Shown here in pieces: positions 24,641 through 31,411 of a stretch of 45,490 nt of DNA. Position numbers and translations under genes: made by a program. Source of the stretch: Deltaproteobacteria bacterium (lineage in GTDB: Bacteria > Myxococcota_A > Polyangia > Polyangiales > Ga0077539); contig JACRDB010000123.1 in assembly GCA_016218725.1 (NCBI GenBank), positions 1-45,490 of the forward strand, given 5' to 3'. Below the pieces are notes generated by a model. The model searched no databases and was not told the origin of the DNA. It saw only the letters and a list, made by a program, of their open reading frames with translations. Every line of letters starts with the position of its first letter. Position 1 is the stretch's first letter.

Positions 24641-25003
24641 TTGTCCATGCCAGGCTACAAGGCCGTCTCCAGCGCGCGCCCTCCAGGGGAGACGCCGACC
24701 TGTGACCCGCGCGGTCACAGGTCCCTCCCGTCCTGGGTGCCGCTTGTGTGGTGCGTGGGGCTCTGCGCGTGCTCGACCCGGTCGGTGCCAGACCGCTGGC
24801 CCCGGACCGCCGCGGCGTCGCCCGAGGCGCCGGAGCCATCGCCGGCTCCGGGTCCCGCGGCCCTCGCGGGGGACCCGCCGCTGCCTGGAGAGAGCGTCGG
24901 GGCCTGGCACGGCCTCGCGCCGACCCCCAGTCCCGACGGGGGTGCGCCGGCGATGCCCCCGGACCACCAGCACATGCACCACGGAGGCAAGCATGCGCGC
25001 TGA
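24641..25003 (+). CDS. Small lipoprotein with His-rich tail, copper cluster
   Basis: About 120 residues. The TTG at 24641 has AGAGGAG 7 nt upstream and is chosen, with ATG at 24647 and GTG at 24737 as alternatives. The hydrophobic part PLVWCVGLCAC ends in a lipobox-like GLCAC. The C-terminal tail DHQHMHHGGKH is a dense His/Met metal site. The end overlaps the TolC-like gene by 11 nt, so the two are coupled. An inverted repeat at 24700-24720 lies inside the longer version, which is a reason to suspect that the true start is downstream. Confidence 0.6.
   Translation: MSMPGYKAVSSARPPGETPTCDPRGHRSLPSWVPLVWCVGLCACSTRSVPDRWPRTAAASPEAPEPSPAPGPAALAGDPPLPGESVGAWHGLAPTPSPDGGAPAMPPDHQHMHHGGKHAR
24700..24720. 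promoter_or_regulatory. Inverted repeat, possible operator of copper cluster
   Basis: CTGTGACC-CGCGC-GGTCACAG, perfect 8-bp arms and a 5-bp spacer. It would suit a dimeric regulator and lies 17 bp before an in-frame GTG (24737). The gap between the TGTGA and TCACA parts is 9, not the 6 of CRP sites. Confidence 0.45.
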
Positions 25004-26399
25004 GCGGCTCCCGACCCTCGCCCTCGTGGCGCTCACGGGGTGCGTGGCGACCTCGGTCCGCGAGGACCTCGCCCGGGTGCGCGAGCGCGTCCGCGGGCCC
25101 CTCCCGTCCGAGGCCGCCGTGCTCGGAGACGTGGACCCGAACCCCGACGCGGAGCTCCGGCGGCTGCTCGCCGCGCCGCTCACCGTCGACGACGCGGTGC
25201 GGGCGGCGATGGCCGGGAACCGCCAGCTCCGGGCCACGCTGCGGGAGCTCGGGATCCCGCGAGGGCGGCTGCTCCAGGCGTCCCTGCCGCCGAACCCCGC
25301 GGTGGAGTTCGACCTGCGCTACCAGCAGGACCGCTCGCAGACGCTCCAGGGGGACCTCACGGTGGAGTTCGCCCTCACCCGCGCGCTCCTGGCGCCGGCG
25401 AGGGCCTCGGCGGCGCGGTCGGAGCTTGAGGCCGCGCAGGTGCGCGCGGCCGGGGCGGTGCTCGAGCTGGGCTTCGCGACGCGGGCGGCGTTCTTCGCCG
25501 CGCAGGCCTCGCAGGAGCGCCTCGCCGTCGCCCAGCGGTCCCTGGACGCGCTCGCCGCCGGGCGCGACGCGGCCAGGGCCCTGGTCGGCGCGGGCAACGC
25601 CCCGGAGCTGGAGCTCGCGGCGCGCGAGGCTGCGTACGAGACCGCGCGGGTCGCCGTCGCGGAGCTGGAGCTGGAGGCGCTCGACCGCCGCGAGGCCGTG
25701 GTGCGGCTCCTGGGGCTCCGCGGCGACGAGGCCTGGAGCGCGCGGGGCGCGCTCGCCGCGGTCCCGGACGAGGCGCCGCTGGCGGGGGCCACGGAGGCCC
25801 GCGCGCTCCGCGCCAGCCTGGAGCTGAGCCTCCTGCGCGCCAGGATGGACGCCGCCGCGCGCAGGGTCGGCCTCTCCCGCGCCGAGGGCTGGCTGCCGGA
25901 CATCACCGTGGACGTCCACGGCGAGCAGGACGGCACCTCGCTGGAGCTCGGCGGAGGCGCGCGGGTCACGCTTCCCACCTTCGACCGGCGCCAGGGGCAG
26001 ACCGCGGCGCTGGAGGCGGAGTTCGACGGGCTCCTGGAGCGCCACCACGGCCTCGCCGCGGACCTCCGCTCGGCGCTGCGGGTGGCCCGCAACCGCGTGC
26101 GCTCTTCCCACGCCAGGGCGCGGCACCTGGACGCCGTGGTGCTCCCCGCCAGGGCGCGCGTGCTGGAGCAGACCGTGCTCCAGTACAACGCCATGAACCT
26201 CGGGCCCTTCCAGGTGCTCCAGGCCCGCCGGGAGCAGCTCGACGCGGAGCTCGCGCAGGTGGAGGCCCGGCGGGAATACTGGACCGCCGTGGCGGCGCTG
26301 GACACCCTGCTGGAGGGCTGGCGCGTCTCCCCCGGCGGGGGCTTCTCCGCGCCGGGGTCCATGGGAGCGTCGCAGGACACACCCGAGGGAGGTCACTGA
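24993..26399 (+). CDS. TolC/CusC-family outer-membrane efflux lipoprotein
   Basis: A 468-residue protein with a strong ribosome site (GGAGG, 6 nt before the ATG). The signal LPTLALVALTGC gives a lipidated Cys17, as in CusC-type channels. Two TolC repeats follow with long Ala/Arg/Glu-rich helices and short strands (PPNPAVEFDLRYQQD; ITVDVHGEQDGTSLELGGGARVTLP), ending with the usual LEQTVLQYNAMNLGPFQVLQARREQLDAE helix in part. It forms a trimeric channel across the outer membrane. The gene overlaps its neighbours on both sides (11 nt and TGATG). No RND pump or adaptor is seen, which is unusual for a metal-efflux operon. Confidence 0.9.
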   Translation: MRAERLPTLALVALTGCVATSVREDLARVRERVRGPLPSEAAVLGDVDPNPDAELRRLLAAPLTVDDAVRAAMAGNRQLRATLRELGIPRGRLLQASLPPNPAVEFDLRYQQDRSQTLQGDLTVEFALTRALLAPARASAARSELEAAQVRAAGAVLELGFATRAAFFAAQASQERLAVAQRSLDALAAGRDAARALVGAGNAPELELAAREAAYETARVAVAELELEALDRREAVVRLLGLRGDEAWSARGALAAVPDEAPLAGATEARALRASLELSLLRARMDAAARRVGLSRAEGWLPDITVDVHGEQDGTSLELGGGARVTLPTFDRRQGQTAALEAEFDGLLERHHGLAADLRSALRVARNRVRSSHARARHLDAVVLPARARVLEQTVLQYNAMNLGPFQVLQARREQLDAELAQVEARREYWTAVAALDTLLEGWRVSPGGGFSAPGSMGASQDTPEGGH

Positions 26400-27715
26400 T
26401 GCACCGCAGGTCGTTCATGCAGGTCGGGGGCACCGTGGCGGCGGCGGCGTGGCTGGCAAAGGCCCGCGAAGCCCAGGCTCAGCCCGCGGGCGTCCAGGGT
26501 CCTCCGGGCCCCGCGCCCGGGACCACGCCCGGGGGCTCCCCCGCGGTGGTCGCGCCCAACGGCGAGACCCTCCCGTGGAGGCTCGTGGGCGGCGTAAAGG
26601 TCGGCCACCTCGTGGTGGGTGCCTTCGAGCACGAGTTCGCGTCGGGCCTGCGCGCCGAGTGCTGGGGCTACAACGGCCGCACCCCCGGCCCCCTGCTCGA
26701 AGCCACCGAGGGCGACCGCGTGCGGATCTATGTCACCAACCGCCTGCCGGAGCCCACCACCGTGCACTGGCACGGGATGGTCATTCCCGCTGGGATGGAC
26801 GGGGTCTCCGGGCTCACCCAGCGCCCCATCCCTCCGGGCGAGACCTACATGTACGAGTTCACCCTACGTCATCCAGGGACGTACATGTACCACTCACACC
26901 ACGACGAGATGATCCAGCTCGCGCTGGGGTGTGTGGGGATGTTCGTGGTGCACCCGCGGGCGCCGCGGGGGCCGAGGGTGGACCGGGACTTCGCTTTGAT
27001 GCTCCACGAGTGGAAGGTCACCGCCGGGGCGCGGCGGCCGGACCCTCTGGAGATGAGCGACTTCAACGTGCTGACCTTCAACGGGAAGTCCTTTCCGTCC
27101 ACGGAGCCGCTGCGGGTGGGGCGCGGGGAGCGCGTGCGGATCCGGCTGGGGAACCTGAGCCCGATGTCGCACCACCCGATCCATTTGCACGGGCTCTGGT
27201 TCAAGGTCACGGCGACGGATGGGGGTCCGGTGCCTGCGTCGGCGCAGCGGCCGGAGACCACGACGCTGGTGCCGGTGGGGAGCGTGAGGGTGCTGGAGCT
27301 CGTGCCCGAGGAGCCCGGAGACTGGGCCATGCACTGCCACATGACCCACCACGTGATGACCCAGATGGGGCACGGGATGCCGAACATGGTGGGCGCCGAC
27401 ACGCGAGCCCTCGACGCGCGCATGGCCCGGGTGGCGCCGTCGTACATGACCATGGGCACCACGGGCATGGGCGGGATGGCCCAGATGGGGATGCCCGCGC
27501 CCTCGAACAGCGCGCCCATGAGGGGCGGCGCCGGACCCTTCTCGCACATTGACATGGGCGGGATGTTCACCGTGCTCCAGGTCCGCGAGCACCCGAACAC
27601 GCCGGATCCTCACGGCTGGTACGAGCACCCCGCGGGCACCGTGGCCGGCCCGGCCGACGCCGAGCGGCTACGCGCCGACGGCATCGACCCCGCCGCGGGC
27701 GCCCCGAGGCGGTGA
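26399..27715 (+). CDS. Tat-exported multicopper oxidase
   Basis: A 438-residue oxidase with a twin-arginine signal (HRRSFMQ, then Ala-rich to AQA). Copper ligand motifs are complete: HWHGM at 123-127, HSHHDEM at 165-171, HPIHLHG at 259-265 and HCHMTHHVMTQM at 312-323, with the type 1 Cys313, His318 and axial Met323. A Met/His-rich segment follows (MGTTGMGGMAQMGM at about 350-365), as in cuprous oxidases of the CopA/CueO type. It probably oxidises Cu(I) in the periplasm. Its ATG shares one base with the TolC stop (TGATG). It is shorter than CueO (about 516 residues), suggesting a compact cupredoxin arrangement. Confidence 0.93.
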   Translation: MHRRSFMQVGGTVAAAAWLAKAREAQAQPAGVQGPPGPAPGTTPGGSPAVVAPNGETLPWRLVGGVKVGHLVVGAFEHEFASGLRAECWGYNGRTPGPLLEATEGDRVRIYVTNRLPEPTTVHWHGMVIPAGMDGVSGLTQRPIPPGETYMYEFTLRHPGTYMYHSHHDEMIQLALGCVGMFVVHPRAPRGPRVDRDFALMLHEWKVTAGARRPDPLEMSDFNVLTFNGKSFPSTEPLRVGRGERVRIRLGNLSPMSHHPIHLHGLWFKVTATDGGPVPASAQRPETTTLVPVGSVRVLELVPEEPGDWAMHCHMTHHVMTQMGHGMPNMVGADTRALDARMARVAPSYMTMGTTGMGGMAQMGMPAPSNSAPMRGGAGPFSHIDMGGMFTVLQVREHPNTPDPHGWYEHPAGTVAGPADAERLRADGIDPAAGAPRR

Positions 27716-27762
27716 TGGCGCGGGCCCCGCGCGCGTCCCGGTGCCACCGCCCGCGGCGGGCG

Positions 27763-27914
27763 TGACGCTGCGGCGCTTCACGGGCTGCGGCAACGGCATC
27801 GTCGTGCAGCTCATCACCGTCGAGGGCGGCGTGCACCGGTACATGCTGCCGGAGCCCAGGATGCCCACCGCGCGCCTGGTGCTGGACCTCTTCGCGCGCT
27901 TCTTGCTGCCGTAG
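27763..27914 (+). pseudogene. C-terminal remnant of PHB-depolymerase-like esterase
   Basis: The frame reads VTLRRFTGCGNGIVVQLIT, then VEGGVHRY, and ends ARLVLDLFARFLLP. This resembles the last 50 residues of LpqC/polyhydroxybutyrate depolymerase-type esterases, where 'IEGGGH' holds the catalytic His and '...FF' closes the fold. Everything upstream (catalytic Ser and Asp, signal) is missing, and the frame is open only by overlap with the oxidase gene. No start is credible, so it is probably a relic left at the edge of the cluster, next to a tRNA gene. Family by eye only. Confidence 0.5.
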
Positions 27915-27941
27915 GGAGCGTCGGGGCGTGGAGCGCCTTGG

Positions 27942-28013
27942 AGCCGTCCAAGGGATTTGAACCCTCGACCTGCGGTTTACGAAACCGCTGCTCTACCCCT
28001 GAGCTAGGACGGC
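27942..28013 (-). tRNA. tRNA-Thr (anticodon CGT)
   Basis: A 72-nt cloverleaf on the minus strand. The acceptor stem GCCGTCC pairs with GGACGGC, the D stem GCTC pairs with GAGC, the anticodon stem GCGGT/ACCGC closes loop TTCGTAA (anticodon CGT, reads ACG), and the T arm is GAGGG TTCAAAT CCCTT. The discriminator is T and CCA is encoded (27939-27941). The 3' end faces the esterase remnant and copper cluster. Confidence 0.95.
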
Positions 28014-28036
28014 AATGGGGAAGGGACAGGCTCTCT

Positions 28037-28042
28037 ATCATA
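28037..28042 (-). promoter_or_regulatory. Probable -10 of tRNA-Thr gene
   Basis: On the minus strand TATGAT lies 24 bp upstream of the tRNA 5' end, in an otherwise GC-rich stretch. No clear -35 is seen at 17 bp. Confidence 0.45.
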
Positions 28043-28084
28043 TCCCGCCCCTCGCGCAAGGGGGAGCGACACCCCGAGGTCGGG

Positions 28085-28114
28085 TTTACACTCACCGGTC
28101 GGGGGGCGTATGCA
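28085..28114 (+). promoter_or_regulatory. Possible promoter of threonine aldolase-like gene
   Basis: TTTACA (28085-28090), 18-bp spacer, TATGCA (28109-28114), then the GTG start at 28121, 6 nt later. The layout gives a leaderless message; no Shine-Dalgarno sequence is present. Confidence 0.5.
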
Positions 28115-28120
28115 ACCCCG

Positions 28121-29146
28121 GTGATTGATCTACGCTCGGACACCGTGACGCGCCCCGGCGAGGCCATGCGCCGCGCCATCGCCAGCGCCGAGGTCGGCGA
28201 CGACGTGTACGGTGAAGACCCCACGGTCCGGCGCCTGGAGGCCCGCGTGGCCGAGCTCCTCGGCAAGGAGAGCGCCCTCTTCGTCACCTCGGGCACCATG
28301 GCCAACCAGCTCGCGCTCTTGACACACTGCCGCCCCGGCGACGAGGTGGTGGTCAGCGAGGGCGCCCACTGCGCGTGGTACGAGTCCGGCGCCGGCGCGG
28401 CCCTCGCGGGCGTGCAGTTCGTGGTCGCGGGAACCGGGCCGTGCTTCTCCCCGGAGGCCCTGGCCGCCGCCCTCAAGCCCGACGTGTACTACTACCCCAG
28501 GAGCCGCCTCGTGGCCCTGGAGAACACCCACAACCGCGCCGGAGGGCAGGTGCTCCCGCAAGAAACCGTCGCCGCCGTGGCCCGCCTCGCCCACGACCGG
28601 GGCCTCGCCGTCCACCTCGACGGCGCCCGGCTCCTCAACGCGTCCGTGGCCTCGGGGGTGGCTCCAGACGCCCTCGCGGCCCCCTCGGACTCCGTGTCCC
28701 TCTGCCTCTCCAAGGGCCTCGGGGCCCCGGTGGGCTCGCTCCTGGCAGGCTCCAGGGACTTCGTCCGCGCCGCCCACCGCTTCCGGAAGATGCTCGGCGG
28801 GGGAATGCGCCAGGCGGGCGTCCTCGCCGCCGCGGGGCTCTACGCCCTGGATCACAACGTCCAGCGCCTCGCCGAGGACCACCAGAGCGCCAGGCTCTTC
28901 GCCGAGGAGGCCTCCCAGGGGCCCGGGCTCACGGCCCACGCACCCGAGACCAACATCGTCCTGGTGGACCTGCCAGGAGACCCTCGGGACGCCCCCGCCG
29001 AGCGCTTCGCCGCCCGCTGCGAGCCTCAGGGCCTGCGGCTGTCGGTCTTTGGCCCCGCGAGGCTCCGGGCGGTCACCCACCTGGACGTGACCCCCGCCCA
29101 GGCCCGCGAGGCCGGGCGCATCGTCGCCCGCGTGGCCGCGGGGTGA
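28121..29146 (+). CDS. Low-specificity L-threonine aldolase-like PLP enzyme
   Basis: A 341-residue fold-type I PLP enzyme. It begins VIDLRSDTVTRPGEAMRRA and continues GDDVYGEDPTV, the classical threonine aldolase N-terminus. TSGTMANQLAL binds the cofactor phosphate, HLDGARL supplies the Asp for the pyridine nitrogen, and SLCLSKGLGAPVGS carries the Schiff-base Lys. It cleaves L-threonine or allo-threonine to glycine and acetaldehyde. The GTG at 28121 fits the conserved N-terminus; the frame runs upstream through the tRNA antisense and is not coding there. Its stop overlaps the next start as GTGA. Confidence 0.92.
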   Translation: MIDLRSDTVTRPGEAMRRAIASAEVGDDVYGEDPTVRRLEARVAELLGKESALFVTSGTMANQLALLTHCRPGDEVVVSEGAHCAWYESGAGAALAGVQFVVAGTGPCFSPEALAAALKPDVYYYPRSRLVALENTHNRAGGQVLPQETVAAVARLAHDRGLAVHLDGARLLNASVASGVAPDALAAPSDSVSLCLSKGLGAPVGSLLAGSRDFVRAAHRFRKMLGGGMRQAGVLAAAGLYALDHNVQRLAEDHQSARLFAEEASQGPGLTAHAPETNIVLVDLPGDPRDAPAERFAARCEPQGLRLSVFGPARLRAVTHLDVTPAQAREAGRIVARVAAG

Positions 29147-30216
29147 GGCCCGGCGCCGCCCTCGTCCTGGGCGCGGCCCTCGCCCAGACGCCCGCCTGCG
29201 CGCCCTCGCGCCCCCTGGCGTGGCAGGCCTCCATGGCCGAGGCCTCCCGCGCCTTCACCGCCGGACGCAACCGCGAGGCCGCCCGGGCCTGGGACCTCGC
29301 CGCCACCCAGACCCCACGCGCCAGGGACCGCCAGGAAGCCCTCTTCCTCGCCGCCATGGCCCTCGCCCGGGACGGCGACCCCGACGGGGCCCTCGCCCGC
29401 CTCGACGCCGTCGCAAGGGACTCGCCGGACTTCGAACACGGCGCCCGCGCCCACCTCGAAGCCGCCAGGATCCGGTACGCCCTCCCCGCCCAACGCCAGA
29501 GGGGCCTCGATGAGCTGGAAGCGCTCTGTCGCACAAGACCCGACACGGGACCAGCTCGCAGGGCGTTGTCTCTCATTTCCATACACCTCGATGAAGAAGA
29601 CCCGACGAGGGCGCGCTCGCTGGCCTTCCTGGCAAGGCTCCGGGGGGTGGTCCAGGGTACGGGGCTGGAGGATGGGGTGCGCTGGGAGGAGGCCGAGAGG
29701 CTCGCCCGAACGGGCCGGGAGACCGAGGCGGTGGAGGCCTACGAGGCGCTGCTCACGGCCATCCCGTACCCGCGCAACCGCCACTGGGACGACGCCTCGC
29801 TGGCCGAGGCGAGGCTCCTGCGCGAGAGGGACCCTCGGAGGGCCCTGGCCGTGCTCAATCGGGCCCTGGCCGTGCGGGAGGTGTCCCTCAGCAACGGGAG
29901 CTACGAGGCCCCGCGCTTCCTGGACTGCGCCATGCTCCGGGGGGCGCTCCTCGTGGCGCTGGGAGAGCCCGAGGCCGCGGCGAGGGCGTACCACTTCGTG
30001 TACACGGATTTCCCGACCGCGAGGCAGCGCGATGACGCGCTCTGGGCCGAGGCCGAGGCCCTCGGGGGGAGCGCGCCGGAGCGTGTCTGCGGGGTCCTGG
30101 GGACGCTCCTGCGGGAGTTCCCGTGCACGCGCTTCGGGCGGCGGGCCCTGGCGCGCTACGGCCCCTGCGGGCCCCCGCCGGAGCCCTCCCGGGAGGGCAG
30201 GGCCCGCTGCGAGTGA
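29143..30216 (+). CDS. TPR-like lipoprotein
   Basis: A 357-residue protein with GTG start inside the aldolase stop (GTGA), so coupled translation. The signal GAALVLGAALAQTPAC ends in a lipobox-like TPAC. The body is helical with paired-helix repeats of TPR/YbgF type (EASRAFTAGRNREAARAWD, GDPDGALARLDAVARDSP, GRETEAVEAYEALLTAIPYP, EPEAAARAYHFVYTDFP). Such proteins scaffold envelope complexes. The link with an aldolase is only by operon. Confidence 0.8.
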   Translation: MRPGAALVLGAALAQTPACAPSRPLAWQASMAEASRAFTAGRNREAARAWDLAATQTPRARDRQEALFLAAMALARDGDPDGALARLDAVARDSPDFEHGARAHLEAARIRYALPAQRQRGLDELEALCRTRPDTGPARRALSLISIHLDEEDPTRARSLAFLARLRGVVQGTGLEDGVRWEEAERLARTGRETEAVEAYEALLTAIPYPRNRHWDDASLAEARLLRERDPRRALAVLNRALAVREVSLSNGSYEAPRFLDCAMLRGALLVALGEPEAAARAYHFVYTDFPTARQRDDALWAEAEALGGSAPERVCGVLGTLLREFPCTRFGRRALARYGPCGPPPEPSREGRARCE

Positions 30217-30223
30217 GGCGCGG

Positions 30224-30598
30224 TCAGTCGTCGTCGAGGGGCTCTTCCTCGTCCTCGTTGAGCTCCTCTTCCTCGTCCTCGTCGAAGTCGGCGTCGTCGT
30301 CGTCGTCGGCGTCGGCGGCCTCGACGGCCTCGAACTTGAGCTCGATCTCGGCCTCGGAGAACCGGGCCTCCAGGAGGTCGAAGAGCTCGTCCACGTCCTC
30401 CCCGGACCACTCCTCCAGGGCGTCCCCGAGGAAGTCGTAGAAGTCCGTGTCGATCCGGCGCTCCAGCTCCTCGACTTGATCCTCGGAGAAGCTGTTCATG
30501 ATGTCCTCCCGGAGGGTCTCGGTGTCCCCTTCGTCGATGGCATCCTGGGCGGAGACCCGGATCTGCTTGACCGCGCGCTTGTCGAGAACGATCTCCAT
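30224..30598 (-). CDS. Small acidic protein with Asp/Glu tail
   Basis: A 124-residue protein with AGGAGAG just upstream of the ATG at 30598. Residues 1-85 are a helical domain (DKRAVKQIRVSAQDAIDEGDTETLREDIMNSF in part, then EELERRIDTDFYDFLGDALEEW). The last 35 residues are almost all Asp and Glu. Very acidic tails occur in DNA-mimic and chaperone-like proteins, but no family was recognised. It has its own TTGACA promoter and is divergent from the outer-membrane-like gene at 30708 and convergent with the TPR lipoprotein gene. Confidence 0.8.
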   Translation of the reverse strand: MEIVLDKRAVKQIRVSAQDAIDEGDTETLREDIMNSFSEDQVEELERRIDTDFYDFLGDALEEWSGEDVDELFDLLEARFSEAEIELKFEAVEAADADDDDDADFDEDEEEELNEDEEEPLDDD

Positions 30599-30628
30599 CT
30601 CTCCTCTGCCCTCGCTAAGGCCGTGGCG

Positions 30629-30655
30629 AGTATCCCACCGCCCCGGGGTTGTCAA
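30629..30655 (-). promoter_or_regulatory. Promoter of acidic protein gene
   Basis: On the minus strand, TTGACA (30655-30650), then GATACT (30634-30629) at 15 bp, or TACTCG at 17 bp. It lies about 30 bp upstream of the ATG. Confidence 0.5.
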
Positions 30656-30694
30656 CACTCTCGGCGAAGGCCCTCGCGAGGGCCCTGAAACTGC

Positions 30695-30700
30695 TATCTT
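30695..30700 (+). promoter_or_regulatory. Possible -10 of outer-membrane-like gene
   Basis: TATCTT ends 7 nt before the GTG at 30708. There is no good -35. Same leaderless spacing as several other genes. Confidence 0.35.
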
Positions 30701-30707
30701 CCGAGGG

Positions 30708-31349
30708 GTGCGCGTCGGACCGAAGGCACCCGTGGCCGCGAGCGGGCTCCTGGCGGTGCTCGTACACACCCCGCCCGGGTGGTGCCAGGCCCCGGCCCCG
30801 GAGGCCTTCCCCGAGGGGAGATTCCAGCCGTACCTGTTCTACCTCGGCGCGCTGGACACCTCGGCGCTCCTCTACGCCGACGAGGTCTGCCCCGAGGGCA
30901 CGGGGCTCTGCCCCATCGGCGGCGGCGGGGGCCTGGTGCTCGGCGTCGGGCGGAGGTACCGCCGGGGGCGCGAGTGGGTGGTCACCGGTGACGTGACCGT
31001 ACGCAACGCCAGGAACCTCCTGCAGTCCGCGACGCTCACCCAGCTGCGGGCCGAGCACCGCTGGGTGCTGGCCTCGCCCAGGACCAACCTGGAGCCCTAC
31101 GCGGCCCTCGGGGGGGGCGTGCTGTGGTACGGCGAGCGCTTCGGCGCCACCACCGCGGGCCTGGTCGTGGGCGCCACCGGCGGCGTCGGGCTGTACCTGT
31201 CGCCCTTCTTCCGGGTGGACACCTCGGCGCGCTTCGACGCCCTGCGCTTCCTGCCCTTCCGGACCGACGACGGCATCCTCCGGGGCTCCGGGGGGGTGGC
31301 CACCCTGCTCTTCACCTGGTTCGTCGGCGTGACGGTCCTGGGGCGCTGA
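30708..31349 (+). CDS. Putative outer-membrane beta-barrel protein
   Basis: A 213-residue protein from the GTG at 30708; the frame extends upstream but only this start gives a signal peptide (VAASGLLAVLVHTPPGWCQA). The body alternates hydrophobic and polar residues in Gly-rich strands (PYAALGGGVLWYGERFG, LVVGATGGVGLYLSPFFRVDT) and ends in a strand with aromatic residues (ATLLFTWFVGVTVLGR), as in small porin-like barrels. No specific family was recognised. Confidence 0.72.
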   Translation: MRVGPKAPVAASGLLAVLVHTPPGWCQAPAPEAFPEGRFQPYLFYLGALDTSALLYADEVCPEGTGLCPIGGGGGLVLGVGRRYRRGREWVVTGDVTVRNARNLLQSATLTQLRAEHRWVLASPRTNLEPYAALGGGVLWYGERFGATTAGLVVGATGGVGLYLSPFFRVDTSARFDALRFLPFRTDDGILRGSGGVATLLFTWFVGVTVLGR

Positions 31350-31373
31350 CCGTCTCTTCGGGTTACAGCGCGC

Positions 31374-31403
31374 TTGACGGTGGGCCGTGCGGGGGTGTCC
31401 AAT
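31374..31403 (+). promoter_or_regulatory. Promoter at head of FHA signalling block, leaderless layout
   Basis: TTGACG (31374-31379), 18-bp spacer, TCCAAT (31398-31403), and ATG at 31412 after 8 nt. No ribosome site precedes the ATG. It would drive the block 31412-34542 and perhaps beyond. Confidence 0.5.
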
Positions 31404-31411
31404 CCCCGGCG

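Noticed and set aside
24700..24720. CRP-like site
   Set aside because: The TGTGA and TCACA halves are 9 bp apart and not 6.
27549..27914. Complete small protein after the oxidase gene
   Set aside because: The frame overlaps the oxidase in another phase, with no start or ribosome site; only the esterase-like end looks real.
22387..27914. A mobile island with integrase
   Set aside because: No integrase, transposase or flanking direct repeats of the tRNA end were found; only the remnant esterase hints at past change.
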